Assembly: GCF_018866325.1 (NCBI RefSeq)
Contig: NZ_CP076457.1
Coordinates: 5,677,001-5,741,000 of the forward strand
Direction of reading: 5' to 3'
Length of the DNA stretch: 64,000 nt
DNA from: Streptomyces sp. YPW6
Lineage (GTDB): Bacteria > Actinomycetota > Actinomycetes > Streptomycetales > Streptomycetaceae
Below are positions 1 through 8,243 of the stretch, one piece after another; the stretch's first letter is position 1, and every line of letters starts with the position of its first letter. A model generated the notes under the pieces. That model ran no database searches, was not told the DNA's origin, and was given only the letters and a program-made list of their open reading frames with translations. A program made the position numbers and the translations under genes.

Positions 1-113
1 CCAGGCCCTGCACGCCGGGACCAGGCCCTGCACGCCCGGATCAGGCTTACTACGCGCCGGAACCAGGCTCCGCACGCCCGGATCAGGCTTACTACGCGCC
101 GGAACCAGGCTCC
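1..113. repeat. Tandem repeat: 42-bp unit in two perfect copies plus related 20-bp units
   Basis: Positions 30-71 and 72-113 are identical 42-bp copies. They are preceded by two near-identical 20-bp units (1-20 and 21-40, one base different) that share the same cores (ccagg...cacgcc). The array continues to or beyond the left edge. It lies downstream of the stop of the minus-strand gene ending at 178. I see no coding signal in it. Confidence 0.85.
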
Positions 114-177
114 GCACCCTCGGATCAGGCCCGGCCACGTGCCTCGATCAGTCTCTCCTGTGCGCCTCGACCAGCAC

Positions 178-1560
178 CTACGCGCTCCCGCCGCCGCGTT
201 CCTCGCGGATGCCGGAGACGACCCGGGCCGCGGTCTGCCGCACGGCCTCGGTCTCGGTCAGGAAGTGCCAGTAGTCGGGGTGGCGCCCTTCGAGGCCGGC
301 GATGGCCCGCTCCAGCCGGGCGACGGAGTCGTCGAGCGGCCTTGCGTGCCGGGGGTCGGGCGTGTGCCGACCGGCCATGGCGAGGCGCTGGGCGTCCCGC
401 ACCGCGAACCGGGTCCGCTCGATCTCCTGCTGCGGGTCCTTCGCGACGGCGTTCAGCTGCTGCAGCCGGTCTCCGGCGGCGGACACGGCCTCGTCCACCG
501 TGTTGAGCAGGGCGCGGACCGTGGACAGCCGGGACGTGGCGTCCGCCCAGCGCTGCTCCTCCCGCGCCTTCGCCGCCTCGGCGAGCTTGTCCTCCGCCTG
601 CCGGACATGGGTGGCGGCCTGCTCCGGGACGGGCTGGAGGTCCTGCCAGCAGGCGGCGGAGAAGCGGCGCCGCAGCTCGCTGAGCACCGGCTCCACCGAA
701 CCCGCCCGGGTCGTCAGCGCCTGTGCCCGGGTCCGCAGGGACACCAGGCGCCGGTCGATCTCGGCGGCCCGCTCGGGCAGCCGCTCCGCCTCGGCGCGCA
801 CGGCCTCGGCATCGCGGAGCACCACATCGGCGCGCTGGAGCGTCTCCGGGACTCCGTGTTTCCCCGCGCCCTGGTTCAGCTTGGTCAGCTCGGGGGCGAG
901 CGCGGCGAGCCGGGCGGCCAGCTCGTCGGCCCGCAGCCCCGCTGCCCGCACGGTGTCGAGGGCGCCGGTCGCCGCGAGGAGCGCCTGACGGGCCCGCTCG
1001 ACGGCCGGTGCGAGCCGGGCGAGCTGGGTTTCCGCGCTGCCCAGCAGCGGCCCGAGTCCCTGGGCGAAGCGGTCCAGCTCGCCCTTGACCCGCACGAGGT
1101 CGTCCTTGGCCCGGGTCAGCTCGGTGCGGGCCCGGGAGGCGACGGCGGGCTCCAGATCGTCCCGGTCCAGGTCGTGGCTGTCGACGGCGGTGATGTAGGC
1201 GTGGCTGACCTCGTCGATGCGCCGGCCGAGCGCGGCGAAGTCCTCGGACGCCTTGCGCCCGCGCGAGGAGCTGTCCACGGCGTTGATGGTCTCGATGGAG
1301 ATCCGCAGATCTCGCTGGGCGGTGTCCAGCTCGTAGAAAGCCTCGGCGGCGGCGTCCTTCGCGGCCTGCGCCTCGGCCCGCTGGCTCTCCGCGCCGCGCC
1401 CGCCGAACCAGCGGCGCGTCCCGCCTCCGGCGAAGGCTGCGGGCAGGGCGGCCAGCACAAGGGGCACGGGCAGCACCATCAGCGCCAGAAGGTCCCGGCC
1501 ACTCCGAACGGCGGAACTCGCACCCGCTCCTGCCTCCGGCCGCGCGTTGGTCGCCGTCAC
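178..1560 (-). CDS. Coiled-coil membrane-anchored hypothetical protein
   Basis: 460 aa from a GTG start chosen because GGAGAGG lies about 4 nt upstream. The same frame stays open to 2625, but that extension overlaps the upstream lipoprotein gene and is a shadow. One hydrophobic segment (about residues 25-45, LLALMVLPVPLVLAAL) is followed by roughly 400 residues rich in Ala, Arg, Glu and Leu with heptad-like spacing. This suggests a long coiled coil on one side of the membrane. I recognise no catalytic motif and no named family. The gene follows the DUF4097 lipoprotein by about 70 bp on the same strand, so the two are probably co-transcribed. Confidence 0.75.
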   Translation of the reverse strand: MTATNARPEAGAGASSAVRSGRDLLALMVLPVPLVLAALPAAFAGGGTRRWFGGRGAESQRAEAQAAKDAAAEAFYELDTAQRDLRISIETINAVDSSSRGRKASEDFAALGRRIDEVSHAYITAVDSHDLDRDDLEPAVASRARTELTRAKDDLVRVKGELDRFAQGLGPLLGSAETQLARLAPAVERARQALLAATGALDTVRAAGLRADELAARLAALAPELTKLNQGAGKHGVPETLQRADVVLRDAEAVRAEAERLPERAAEIDRRLVSLRTRAQALTTRAGSVEPVLSELRRRFSAACWQDLQPVPEQAATHVRQAEDKLAEAAKAREEQRWADATSRLSTVRALLNTVDEAVSAAGDRLQQLNAVAKDPQQEIERTRFAVRDAQRLAMAGRHTPDPRHARPLDDSVARLERAIAGLEGRHPDYWHFLTETEAVRQTAARVVSGIREERGGGSA

Positions 1561-1631
1561 ATCCCTCTCCCGTGCCGATTCTCCCTGCCCGGTACATTCT
1601 CCCACCAGGTAAGGACGAACACACGGGTCGG

Positions 1632-2444
1632 TTAGTTCGCGCTTCGCACCGTGACTTCCCCGTTGTCGCTGTGGGCCTTCACCACGTGGGCGCTGTCGTC
1701 GCCGCGCGGCACGGCCACGGAGACGTCCCCGTTGTCCGCGGAGGCGTCGACCTTGTACTTCTGGCCACCGGGCGGCAGATCGATGGTGATGCTTCCGTTG
1801 TCGCTCACGGTGTCCACCAGGTCGGGCACGGACGCGAAGCCCAGCCGGATCTCCCCGTTGTGGGCCCGGGCGACCACGGAGGAGCCGGATATCCGATCGG
1901 CCCGCACCTCCCCGTTGTCGCTCTTCAACTTCAGCGCGCCGCTCGCGTCCCGCACGTTGATCTCGCCATTGTCGGAGGACAGATCCAGCGCACTGGTGAA
2001 GCCGGTGGCGCTGACCGTCCCGTTGTCCGATGCGGCGGTCACCGCGACTCCGCGCGGCACCTTCACCCGGTGCCGGGAGTCGCAGTTGTTGGCGAGGCCC
2101 TGGCACTTCACCCGGAGCGTGAGGGTGTCGTCCTCCATCTTCCAGACCGTGTCCGGGCCGCTGCCGAACACCACCCACCCGTCGACCTGCCGTTCCACCT
2201 CGACCTGCTCCACATCGGCCGGCACGAGGTCCACGACACCGTTCTCGGCGTCGACGGTCAGCGTCCTGCCTTCCAGAGCGAACGACTTGCGCTCGACGGG
2301 GGCGCCGTCCACGTCCGTGCTCCCGCACCCGGTGAGAGCAAGCCCCAGCAACGCCACCCCGCCCCCGAGAGCGAGGGCCCGCCCGGTGCCCCCGAGGCGC
2401 GCCCCGGAACGGGTGAGGGCCGGTGCGCTCGTAACGATGTCCAC
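1632..2444 (-). CDS. DUF4097-type lipoprotein with SDNG beta-strand repeats
   Basis: 270 aa from a GTG start with GGGGGA 10 nt upstream. The N-terminus is a lipoprotein signal: a basic stretch, a hydrophobic segment and the lipobox LALTGC near residue 40, so the mature protein should be tethered to the outer face of the membrane. The C-terminal half contains seven short repeats centred on (S/A)(D/H)NG followed by alternating hydrophobic residues (SDNGTV, SDNGEI, SDNGEV, HNGEI, SDNGSI, ADNGDV, SDNGEV). This is the pattern of DUF4097/adhesin-like right-handed beta helices. No enzymatic role is evident. Confidence 0.85.
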   Translation of the reverse strand: MDIVTSAPALTRSGARLGGTGRALALGGGVALLGLALTGCGSTDVDGAPVERKSFALEGRTLTVDAENGVVDLVPADVEQVEVERQVDGWVVFGSGPDTVWKMEDDTLTLRVKCQGLANNCDSRHRVKVPRGVAVTAASDNGTVSATGFTSALDLSSDNGEINVRDASGALKLKSDNGEVRADRISGSSVVARAHNGEIRLGFASVPDLVDTVSDNGSITIDLPPGGQKYKVDASADNGDVSVAVPRGDDSAHVVKAHSDNGEVTVRSAN

Positions 2445-2629
2445 GGTGATCGATCCCCCAGTGCGTGCGGTGCGTGCCACCGGACGTCGTCGCCGGTGCA
2501 CTCAAACCGTATGCAGTCACAGCCCCCGGCGGGATACGGCCGACCACCGTCTCGGGGGTGGGGTTATCCCCCGGTCCCGAACGGTTTATGAGCAGGGCCC
2601 GGGTCCATGTACGCTGTTGCCTCATCCAC

Positions 2630-2704
2630 GGGTGCGTAGCTCAGGGGTAGAGCGCTGCTCTTACAAAGCAGATGTCGGCGGTTCGAAACCGTCCGCGCCC
2701 ACCA
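2630..2704 (+). tRNA. tRNA-Val (anticodon TAC)
   Basis: A full cloverleaf can be folded. The acceptor stem pairs GGGTGCG with CGCGCCC (one T.G pair), the D arm is GCTC/GAGC, and the anticodon stem is CTGCT/AGCAG around the loop CTTACAA (anticodon TAC). The T arm carries TTCGAAA, and the discriminator A is followed by an encoded CCA. The 3' half (2667-2705) is repeated exactly at 5093-5131, which marks this tRNA as the integration site of a mobile element. Confidence 0.96.
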
Positions 2705-2705
2705 G
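2667..2705. repeat. Attachment site copy (attL), 39-bp direct repeat in the tRNA 3' half
   Basis: This 39-bp segment runs from the 3' side of the anticodon stem through the T arm and CCA. It recurs without mismatch at 5093-5131. Duplication of a tRNA 3' end in the same orientation, with an integrase fragment just inside, is the standard signature of tRNA-targeted tyrosine-recombinase elements. Confidence 0.9.
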
Positions 2706-2708
2706 CAC

Positions 2709-2743
2709 AAAGACCCCCCAGCCGATCGTGGCTGGGGGTCTTT
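2709..2743 (+). terminator. Hairpin terminator after tRNA-Val
   Basis: The inverted repeat AAAGACCCCC / GGGGGTCTTT, extended by AGCC/GGCT, has a short loop and begins 5 nt after the tRNA CCA. It may serve both the tRNA and, in reverse, the integrase remnant. Confidence 0.8.
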
Positions 2744-2773
2744 GACATCCACCTCTGACTTCAACGGGCGCGG

Positions 2774-3256
2774 TCACCCACGGTCGGGCCGCTGCCGCCT
2801 CAGCATGCGGTCGAGGTGACTCACGGCCTCGCGCTGCGTGTCCTGGACGACGTGGGCGTAGATGTTCATCGTGACCGCGATCTGACTGTGCCCGAGGATC
2901 TCCATCACGACACGGGGAGCGACCCCGGCGGCGGTGAGCAGGGTCGCGCAGCCGTGGCGGGCATCATGCAGCCGGATGACGCGAAGCCCGGCGGTGCCGG
3001 CGACCCGGGTGAACGAGCGGTACAGGTTGCGCGGCTCGATCGGCCGGCCGGTGCGCGTGGTGAAGACGTAGCCGGTCTCCTCCCACTGATCACCGGCAGC
3101 CTCACGCAAGGCCGCTTGCCGCAGACGTTCCCAGCGCAGCGGTGCCACGCACAGGGCAGGCAGGGGAAGCGTCTGCTTCCTGCGACGCCCCTTGGGATCG
3201 TCCTCGTACGCCTCACCGCGTACACGCTGCCGCTGAGTGCGGACCTCATCAAGCCC
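2774..3256 (-). pseudogene. Tyrosine recombinase/integrase, C-terminal fragment
   Basis: The frame encodes about 160 residues ending with the catalytic end of a phage-type integrase. Visible signatures are the box II pattern HDARH (H-x-x-R-H), LGHS, and the Tyr of MNIYAHV, together with upstream linker features (PKGRRRKQTLPLP, GRPIEPRNLYRSF). Going upstream, the frame hits a stop at 3257-3259 before the N-terminal SAM-like domain and the box I Arg, so the protein is truncated by roughly half. The gene abuts the tRNA-Val attachment site, as expected for the integrase of this element. It is presumably inactive. Confidence 0.85.
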
Positions 3257-3754
3257 TCATGGGAGCAGGAGCGAACCCAACGCCACAAGGTCGCCTAGCT
3301 GTCGAGCCATGCAGAGTTGGTACAGGTTCTTCTACCTCATCGAGGGCGCGGACTGGCCCCCTTGTGCCCGGCCTTCTGTGCCTTCGGCACCCAGGCCGGG
3401 CCTATGGGCCGCAGCGAACTACGGCCCCTGAGTCGAGAACCAAGCCCGCGGCTTCAAGAGATGCCTCCGGCGGGGGCGCTCAGACTCCGGGATGGACGGG
3501 GCACCGTTCGCGAGTGCCGGCCGGAGCGGGGCGAGCGTCGTGGGGCTCCCATCCCGACCACCTTCGATCCAGGCAGAGCCGAGCGGTCGCGGCCCAGGGC
3601 GTCAAGGTCGTTCGTACAGTGGCGCGCTGCACCTTGACGCCCTGAACCACGACCGCTCCACGACGTGTGGGTCGAAGGCGGACGGGATGGAAGCCGGGTA
3701 AGTGGTGGGTGAGGCTAGGTGACCGGCCGCTAGGGTGCGAGGTGGGGTGATTGA
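3257..3754. other. No convincing gene inside the element remnant
   Basis: Frames in this stretch are short and show no recognisable product or ribosome-binding site. It probably contains debris of the missing integrase N-terminus and neighbouring element genes, but I can assign no fragment. Confidence 0.5.
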
Positions 3755-4096
3755 GTGCGCGGAAGTCTGCCGGTCGAAAATGCGGGGAATGTCCCGCTGT
3801 GCCTCTTTATCGAGCCGTACGGTGAGGACTTCTGGCTCGAACCGGGCGAGGCCGTCACCGTCTCACCGATGAGCGACCGCATCGACGCCCAGTTCGCGGT
3901 GTCTGTTGCGGCCGAGCTGGTGAGCGTGTGGCTCTACGAGGACGGCGACCCCAACAAGGTCATCTCGGACTCCCAGGTGATCGATGCGTCTGGTATCCCG
4001 TTGGAGTGTGGTCACCAGCGTCACGACCGGCGGATTCCCGGACCGTTCTGGCAGTCAGGTGTCAAGCCCGCTGCCTCTCCTGACATCAGCGCCTGA
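3755..4096 (+). CDS. Small conserved Streptomyces hypothetical protein (EPYGEDFW motif)
   Basis: 113 aa from GTG, preceded by a GGTGGGG ribosome-binding stretch. It contains LFIEPYGEDFWLEPGEAVTV near residue 20 and LECGHQR near residue 85. I recall this combination from a widespread family of small acidic Streptomyces proteins that often lie in accessory regions; function unknown. There is no signal peptide or membrane segment. The last 25 residues after the CGHQR motif look like non-conserved extension, so the original stop may have been lost. It is the only apparently intact gene of the element remnant. Confidence 0.65.
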   Translation: MRGSLPVENAGNVPLCLFIEPYGEDFWLEPGEAVTVSPMSDRIDAQFAVSVAAELVSVWLYEDGDPNKVISDSQVIDASGIPLECGHQRHDRRIPGPFWQSGVKPAASPDISA

Positions 4097-5092
4097 CACC
4101 AACAAGCGCGAACCGCATCGGTCAACGCCGAATCTCAGCGGCTCGGTAGCAGGCGCCCGGAGCGCGTTGAACGAGGCCGCAGAACTCCCGTGGACCTGAT
4201 AACGATGAGGCCAGACCTCAAAGCCGTGGAGTGTACGGGCGCCAGCAGCACCATCGGCCGGCCCCCGTGGCCTTTGCACGGTCATTGAGACCCAACCGCC
4301 CACGTGCCCATGCGTCCGAGGTGCGTGGTCGGCGCTGTCAGGTCTCACTCTTGGCCATCAACAGAGCCTGCGTCGCCGGTTAGGCCACGGACTGGATACC
4401 GGACCACCCCCAGGCAGACCAGGGATGCAGCTGCACTACAGAGCTGGATACCCCGGGTGCCGACCACGCGCCGCTGAGGCTACGCGTCCGCACTGACAAT
4501 CGAGACCAGATCTTGGCGGTACAGCAGAGAAGTACAGCAACCGCGCCGACCACTACTGGCCGTCGTTGCGCGTGGACGGCTGTCTGAGCAGGCGTGGAGG
4601 CCTCAGCGACCGCCTTGCCCATGGTTCGCATCGAGGTGCGGCTGTCTCGTATGCACAGCACCAGCCAAGCCAGGGGTGAGATCTTGGTAGCGAGCTGAGC
4701 TGAGCCCGGCACTGCTGCTGGGTTCCGCGCTGCTTGTGCCCGTGGCGTTTCTCTGTCGTTTGCCTCCTCGTCCAAACCGGGATTTTACGTCTGAGAGCGT
4801 GCGAGAGAGGGTGATGACTATGGGCGCTGCCTGGTTGGTTGCTAGCCGCAGCACGGTTGCTGGCATCTGCGAAGGGATGATTGGTGGGGTCCTCCTCACC
4901 TACCTGACGGGCGCAGCAGTGGTGGGCTGAGTCCAGCGCCCCGCTATCGGGTGACATGGAGCGCGGGCGGCCGGCGAGGGGTCTGACATCTATCACTGAC
5001 ATCAACAGCGGTGGACCTCGGCGGTCGTGCTCGGTCCTTCATGGAGCAGGCAGCTTGAGAGTGTGGGGCCGCGCGGCGCGCTGGCCGAACTT
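4097..5092. other. About 1 kb with no supported gene, end of the element remnant
   Basis: Third-position GC bias is weak and several overlapping frames on both strands of 60-150 codons look equally poor. None has a known domain or a clear ribosome-binding site. I see no repeats or RNA signature. The stretch ends at the second tRNA-Val 3'-end copy. Confidence 0.55.
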
Positions 5093-5131
5093 AGCAGATG
5101 TCGGCGGTTCGAAACCGTCCGCGCCCACCAG
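5093..5131. repeat. Attachment site copy (attR), 39-bp direct repeat
   Basis: This is an exact second copy of 2667-2705 (tRNA-Val 3' half including CCA and one following G). Only this half of the tRNA is present, so it cannot produce a tRNA. It marks the right end of the element. Confidence 0.9.
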
Positions 5132-5158
5132 GAGAAGGGCAGCCGAGAGCCTGTTCTC

Positions 5159-5190
5159 GACCCCCGGCCGTGATCGGCCGGGGGTCTTCT
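5159..5190. terminator. Hairpin terminator right of attR
   Basis: GACCCCCGGCCG / CGGCCGGGGGTC with a 4-nt loop is followed by a short T-rich stretch. Its position relative to attR mirrors that of the hairpin downstream of the intact tRNA. It could be the tRNA's original terminator displaced by integration, and it could also stop the minus-strand gene ending at 5225. Confidence 0.75.
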
Positions 5191-5224
5191 CGTGCCGGGT
5201 GTCCGCTGGAGTGCCCGGCGGTCG

Positions 5225-5743
5225 TCAGGTGGACTGCGAGCGGGTGTCGACGGCCCGGCCGGGAGCCGACGGACTGCCGTAGCCGGCGGCTGCCTGCCGC
5301 AGCTCGGTGTGGGTGCGGTGCGTACGCTGCCGCGCCGCTTCGAGCCGGGCCTCGGTCTCCGGCGTGTAGCGGCCGTTCTCCGGGACGCCCGGATCGATGT
5401 CGCTCAGATCCAGCGCACTCCAGGCCGCGCGCCCGGCGGCCCGGAGCAGGGTCTCGTCGGAGACGGCCAGGGCCAGCCGGTCCCGGGCCTCGGTCACATC
5501 ACTGCGGGCCTGGTAGAAGTCCGCCCGGACGACCGGGTCCGGCTCGCCCGCCCGGCGGGCGTCCACCCGGAGCCAGTACAACTGGCGGTAGCGGAGCGCG
5601 GCGCTCAGGAGCCGGCCGGTGAGATCCGCGACGTGCTCGCGGTGCTGCTCGCGCCGGCGGCGCCGGTCGGTCAGCTGCTGGGTGACCGTGACGAGGAGTC
5701 CGCCCGCCAGGGTGCCTATGACGGCGATGGCGCTTTCCCACAT
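5225..5743 (-). CDS. Membrane-anchored hypothetical protein, 172 aa
   Basis: The first 22 residues (MWESAIAVIGTLAGGLLVTVTQ) form one hydrophobic helix. A strongly basic RRRRREQHR stretch and about 140 mostly helical, charged residues follow. This fits a bitopic protein with a cytoplasmic coiled-coil-like tail. I recognise no named domain. The ATG overlaps the stop of a possible 22-codon frame just upstream (TGATG), which suggests translational coupling. It lies immediately outside the integrated element. Confidence 0.75.
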   Translation of the reverse strand: MWESAIAVIGTLAGGLLVTVTQQLTDRRRRREQHREHVADLTGRLLSAALRYRQLYWLRVDARRAGEPDPVVRADFYQARSDVTEARDRLALAVSDETLLRAAGRAAWSALDLSDIDPGVPENGRYTPETEARLEAARQRTHRTHTELRQAAAGYGSPSAPGRAVDTRSQST

Positions 5744-5811
5744 CAGGCGTGATCCCCGTCGGTCTCGCTTCGGTCGCGGTGGTCGGGCTCGAACAGATCG
5801 TCGTCGGTCAT
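5743..5811 (-). CDS. Possible 22-aa leader peptide translationally coupled to the next gene
   Basis: An ATG at 5811 opens a 22-codon frame (MTDDDLFEPDHRD..., very acidic) whose TGA overlaps the ATG of the membrane protein at 5743. A purine-rich AGAAGGGA lies about 11 nt upstream. The peptide is too short to judge by composition. The overlap and spacing favour it being translated; a chance frame is the main alternative. Confidence 0.4.
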   Translation of the reverse strand: MTDDDLFEPDHRDRSETDGDHA

Positions 5812-5961
5812 GGGGCTATCGTCCCTTCTGCCGTTGACCGTTGGAGGCTGATCCGCGCTTGTCCCGCCTGCGGGCTGCTTGCGTCGCATCCTCCATCCAG
5901 TCGCCCGCTGGGGCGGCTTGGCGGTGTTCGGGGCGAACAGCTGACTACGAGGGGGAAGTTG

Positions 5962-6618
5962 ATGGGGCAGATGCTGGCCGACATCTTGGACGGGGCGGCG
6001 CGCGGGCGGTTTCCGGAGACCGACGGCGGGACGACCGTGGTCGCCGCGCCGAGTGGCCGCGACACGGGGGTGATCGCCTTCACCGCGCACTCGGTCGTGT
6101 TCACCGACGAGGATCCCGAGTGGGTTCACGCGACGGCGGCCGCCCTGGACTGCGACGCGCTGGCCGCGACCATGCATCCGCGCTTCCTGGCGGCCTTCCT
6201 GGAACGCACCGGGCGGACCACGGACACGATCGACCTCCTGACCGTGGCGTCCTCGCTGCCCGGTCAACCCGGTCTGGAACTGCGGGAGGTCACCGATCCC
6301 GTGCACCCGCGGGTCGTACGTGCCCGTCGGCGCCGGGACGGGGTGCGGATGTGGGAGGCCGACGGGGGAGTGCTGGTGCTCGGGCGCGGGGTGGCCGGTC
6401 GCTGGGAGGTGGCCGTCGAGCTCGACGAGGACGCCCGGCACCGGGGGCTCGGGCGTGCCCTCGCCACCGCCGCGCGGCATCTCGTGCCCCCGGGCGAACC
6501 GCTCTGGTCGCAGCAGGCCGCGGGCAACGCACGCAGCATCCGGGCGTTCCAGGCCGCAGGATTCCGGCCGGTCGGCTCGGAGGCGCTGCTCCTCGGCCGT
6601 CAGGAGGAGGAGGCGTGA
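5962..6618 (+). CDS. GNAT-family N-acetyltransferase
   Basis: 218 aa from ATG with GGGGGAAG 6 nt upstream. The C-terminal half carries the acetyl-CoA-binding pattern of GNAT proteins (VAVELDEDARHRGLGRALATAA, motif A R-x-x-G-x-G/A, near residue 150) and the later SIRAFQAAGFRPVGSE segment. The N-terminal half resembles a regulatory or substrate-selecting arm. The substrate cannot be inferred. The stop overlaps the GTG of the following inositol-phosphatase-like gene by 4 bp (GTGA), so the two are one transcription unit and translationally coupled. Confidence 0.85.
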   Translation: MGQMLADILDGAARGRFPETDGGTTVVAAPSGRDTGVIAFTAHSVVFTDEDPEWVHATAAALDCDALAATMHPRFLAAFLERTGRTTDTIDLLTVASSLPGQPGLELREVTDPVHPRVVRARRRRDGVRMWEADGGVLVLGRGVAGRWEVAVELDEDARHRGLGRALATAARHLVPPGEPLWSQQAAGNARSIRAFQAAGFRPVGSEALLLGRQEEEA

Positions 6619-7430
6619 CCGGCTCTCCCGCGGAGCCGACGGACACCGAGGTCGCGGCGGCGGCCGCGCTGGCCGGGGCGGCGGTCGTGCGGGCCCGGTT
6701 CGGGCGGCTCCACTCCCGTGTCGACAAGGGCTTCGGAGACTTCGCCACCGACGCCGACCTGGCCGCCGAGCGGGCGATCCTCGACGTCATCCGCGCCGCC
6801 CGGCCCGGGGACGCGGTGCACGGCGAGGAGGGCGGCCGGCAGGGGGCGGCCGACGCGGAGCGGGAGTGGCTGGTGGACCCCCTGTGCGGGACGCTCAACT
6901 ACGCCACCGGCTCCCGGCTCGTCGCCGTCAACGTGGTGCTGCGCGGCGGCCCGGCCGCGGTGGCCGATCCGTTCAGCGGCGAGGTCTTCGTCACCGACGG
7001 GGAGACCGCCCGGCTCCGGTCCGGTGCGGAGGCCGGCGAGCGGCGGTTGGCGCCCACGGCGGACACCCGGCTCGTGGACGTGAACCTCGATCCGCCCTTC
7101 CCGAACGCGCCCGGCTTCCGGGCCGTCGACCTGCTCGCCCACCCCGGCTTCGTCCAGAACTTCCGCCCGCGCGTCGTCTCCACGACGCTGGCGCTCGCCT
7201 GGGTCGCGGCGGGCAGGCGGGCCGCCTACGTCACGGACGGCGGCGATCTGAGCGGGAGCGTGCACTTCGCCGCCGGGATCGCCCTGTGCCGCGCCGCCGG
7301 CTGCGTCGTCACCGGGGTCGACGGAGCTCCTGTCGGACCGGGCGGCGGCCGGGGGCTCGTCGCGGCTGCGGACACCGGGACCCACGAGCTGCTCATGTCG
7401 ATGACCGGCGGTCGCGGCCGGACCGACTGA
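6615..7430 (+). CDS. Inositol monophosphatase-family protein with altered metal ligands
   Basis: 271 aa. The IMPase fold is recognisable from GDFATDADLAAE, HGEEGG (the metal-binding Glu near residues 71-72), WLVDPLCGTLNY (usual pattern D-P-x-D-G-T-x-N-F) and the C-terminal AAG helix. The second Asp of the DPxDGT motif is Cys91 here. The usual W-D-x-A-A-G reads V-H-F-A-A-G, so its Asp is His. Two of the canonical metal-ligand Asp residues are therefore missing while Glu71/72 and Asp88 remain. The protein may be catalytically weak or may have another role. It is coupled to the upstream acetyltransferase. Confidence 0.8.
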   Translation: MTGSPAEPTDTEVAAAAALAGAAVVRARFGRLHSRVDKGFGDFATDADLAAERAILDVIRAARPGDAVHGEEGGRQGAADAEREWLVDPLCGTLNYATGSRLVAVNVVLRGGPAAVADPFSGEVFVTDGETARLRSGAEAGERRLAPTADTRLVDVNLDPPFPNAPGFRAVDLLAHPGFVQNFRPRVVSTTLALAWVAAGRRAAYVTDGGDLSGSVHFAAGIALCRAAGCVVTGVDGAPVGPGGGRGLVAAADTGTHELLMSMTGGRGRTD

Positions 7431-7435
7431 ACCCC

Positions 7436-8059
7436 TCAGACGCGGAGTTCGGGCGGGAAGCCGGTCCAGCGGAGCTCGGCGGGCAGATGACCGGTGTCGT
7501 TGAACAGGAGCAGCGCCGGCGGACGGCCCGGCGCGTAACGGATCACCGTCAGCGCCGCGTTGGCGTGGTTGAGGCCCAGCCAGCGCCACTTCGGGGCGTC
7601 CAGCGCGGCCCGGACGAGCCAGCCGACGAGGAAGTTGTGCGTGACGAGGAGTTCATGGCGGGGCTCGTCGCCCTCGACCGTTCCCGTGAAGCGTGCCAGC
7701 GCCTCCTGAGCGAGCCCCGGGCCCAGCTCGCGCTCCGCCGCCGGGAATGCGGCCAGCCGCGCCAGGGTCTCGTCGGCCGACTCCACCGGCAGCTCCTCCC
7801 GTGACGGCAGGTACGGGAGGTAGTCACCGGCAGGTTCGGACCGCAGCAGAGGAACTCCCGGCAGTTGCTCGCCCACCAGCCGGGCCGTCTGCTCGGCGCG
7901 GGCGAGCGGGCCGTGGTGGATCGCCGTGACCGGTGCCCCGCGCAGCCGCTCGCCGAGCAGGGTGGCCTGGCGGCGGCCGGCGTCCGTCAGCGTGGACTCG
8001 TCGTCGGAGGCCTGGCCGTGCCGGGTCACGTACAGGTAGCGGGCAGCCGATGCCGTCAT
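7436..8059 (-). CDS. Histidine phosphatase (phosphoglycerate-mutase-like) family protein
   Basis: 207 aa from ATG. The catalytic RHG triad is at the N-terminus (YVTRHGQAS), followed by LTDAGRRQA, the second Arg region GPLARAEQTA, a Glu-containing loop (EELPVES) and the distal His in LLVTHNFLVGWLV. These are the standard residues of the branch-2-like histidine phosphatase superfamily. The substrate is not predictable. It is convergent with the preceding gene, with only 5 bp between stops. Confidence 0.88.
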   Translation of the reverse strand: MTASAARYLYVTRHGQASDDESTLTDAGRRQATLLGERLRGAPVTAIHHGPLARAEQTARLVGEQLPGVPLLRSEPAGDYLPYLPSREELPVESADETLARLAAFPAAERELGPGLAQEALARFTGTVEGDEPRHELLVTHNFLVGWLVRAALDAPKWRWLGLNHANAALTVIRYAPGRPPALLLFNDTGHLPAELRWTGFPPELRV

Positions 8060-8243
8060 GGGCGGGTCCTCCGTAGCGGTTCATGATCGTGGAGACGCCT
8101 TGGGGGACGTCGGGCCGTGCCCGGGCGGTTCCGAGGGGGAAGGGCGAAGCGCCCCGGGACCTGATGCGCTGGGCCTGCCCCGGACGTGCGCGCGGCCGGT
8201 CTCCCGGGATGCGCGGGGGCGGCGCCCGGGGCACCGTGGAGGC

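Larger units (their letters stand above)
2706..5092. mobile_element. Remnant of a tRNA-Val-integrated element (degraded AICE/prophage-like)
   Basis: About 2.4 kb between the two 39-bp repeats. It holds a 5'-truncated tyrosine integrase next to the tRNA copy, one small intact gene (3755-4096) and about 1.5 kb of non-coding, less GC-biased sequence with no convincing genes. No replication, transfer or excisionase gene is visible. The element therefore looks deleted internally and immobile by itself, although both attachment repeats are intact. Confidence 0.85.

Noticed and set aside
1561-2625. N-terminal extension of the coiled-coil protein frame up to 2625 (815 codons in total)
   Set aside because: The extension runs antisense-free but out of frame over the DUF4097 lipoprotein gene; the GTG at 1560 has a good ribosome-binding site.
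4380-5005. Several overlapping minus-strand frames of 98-150 codons inside the element remnant
   Set aside because: No domain, no ribosome-binding site, weak third-position GC bias and mutual overlap; treated as non-coding.
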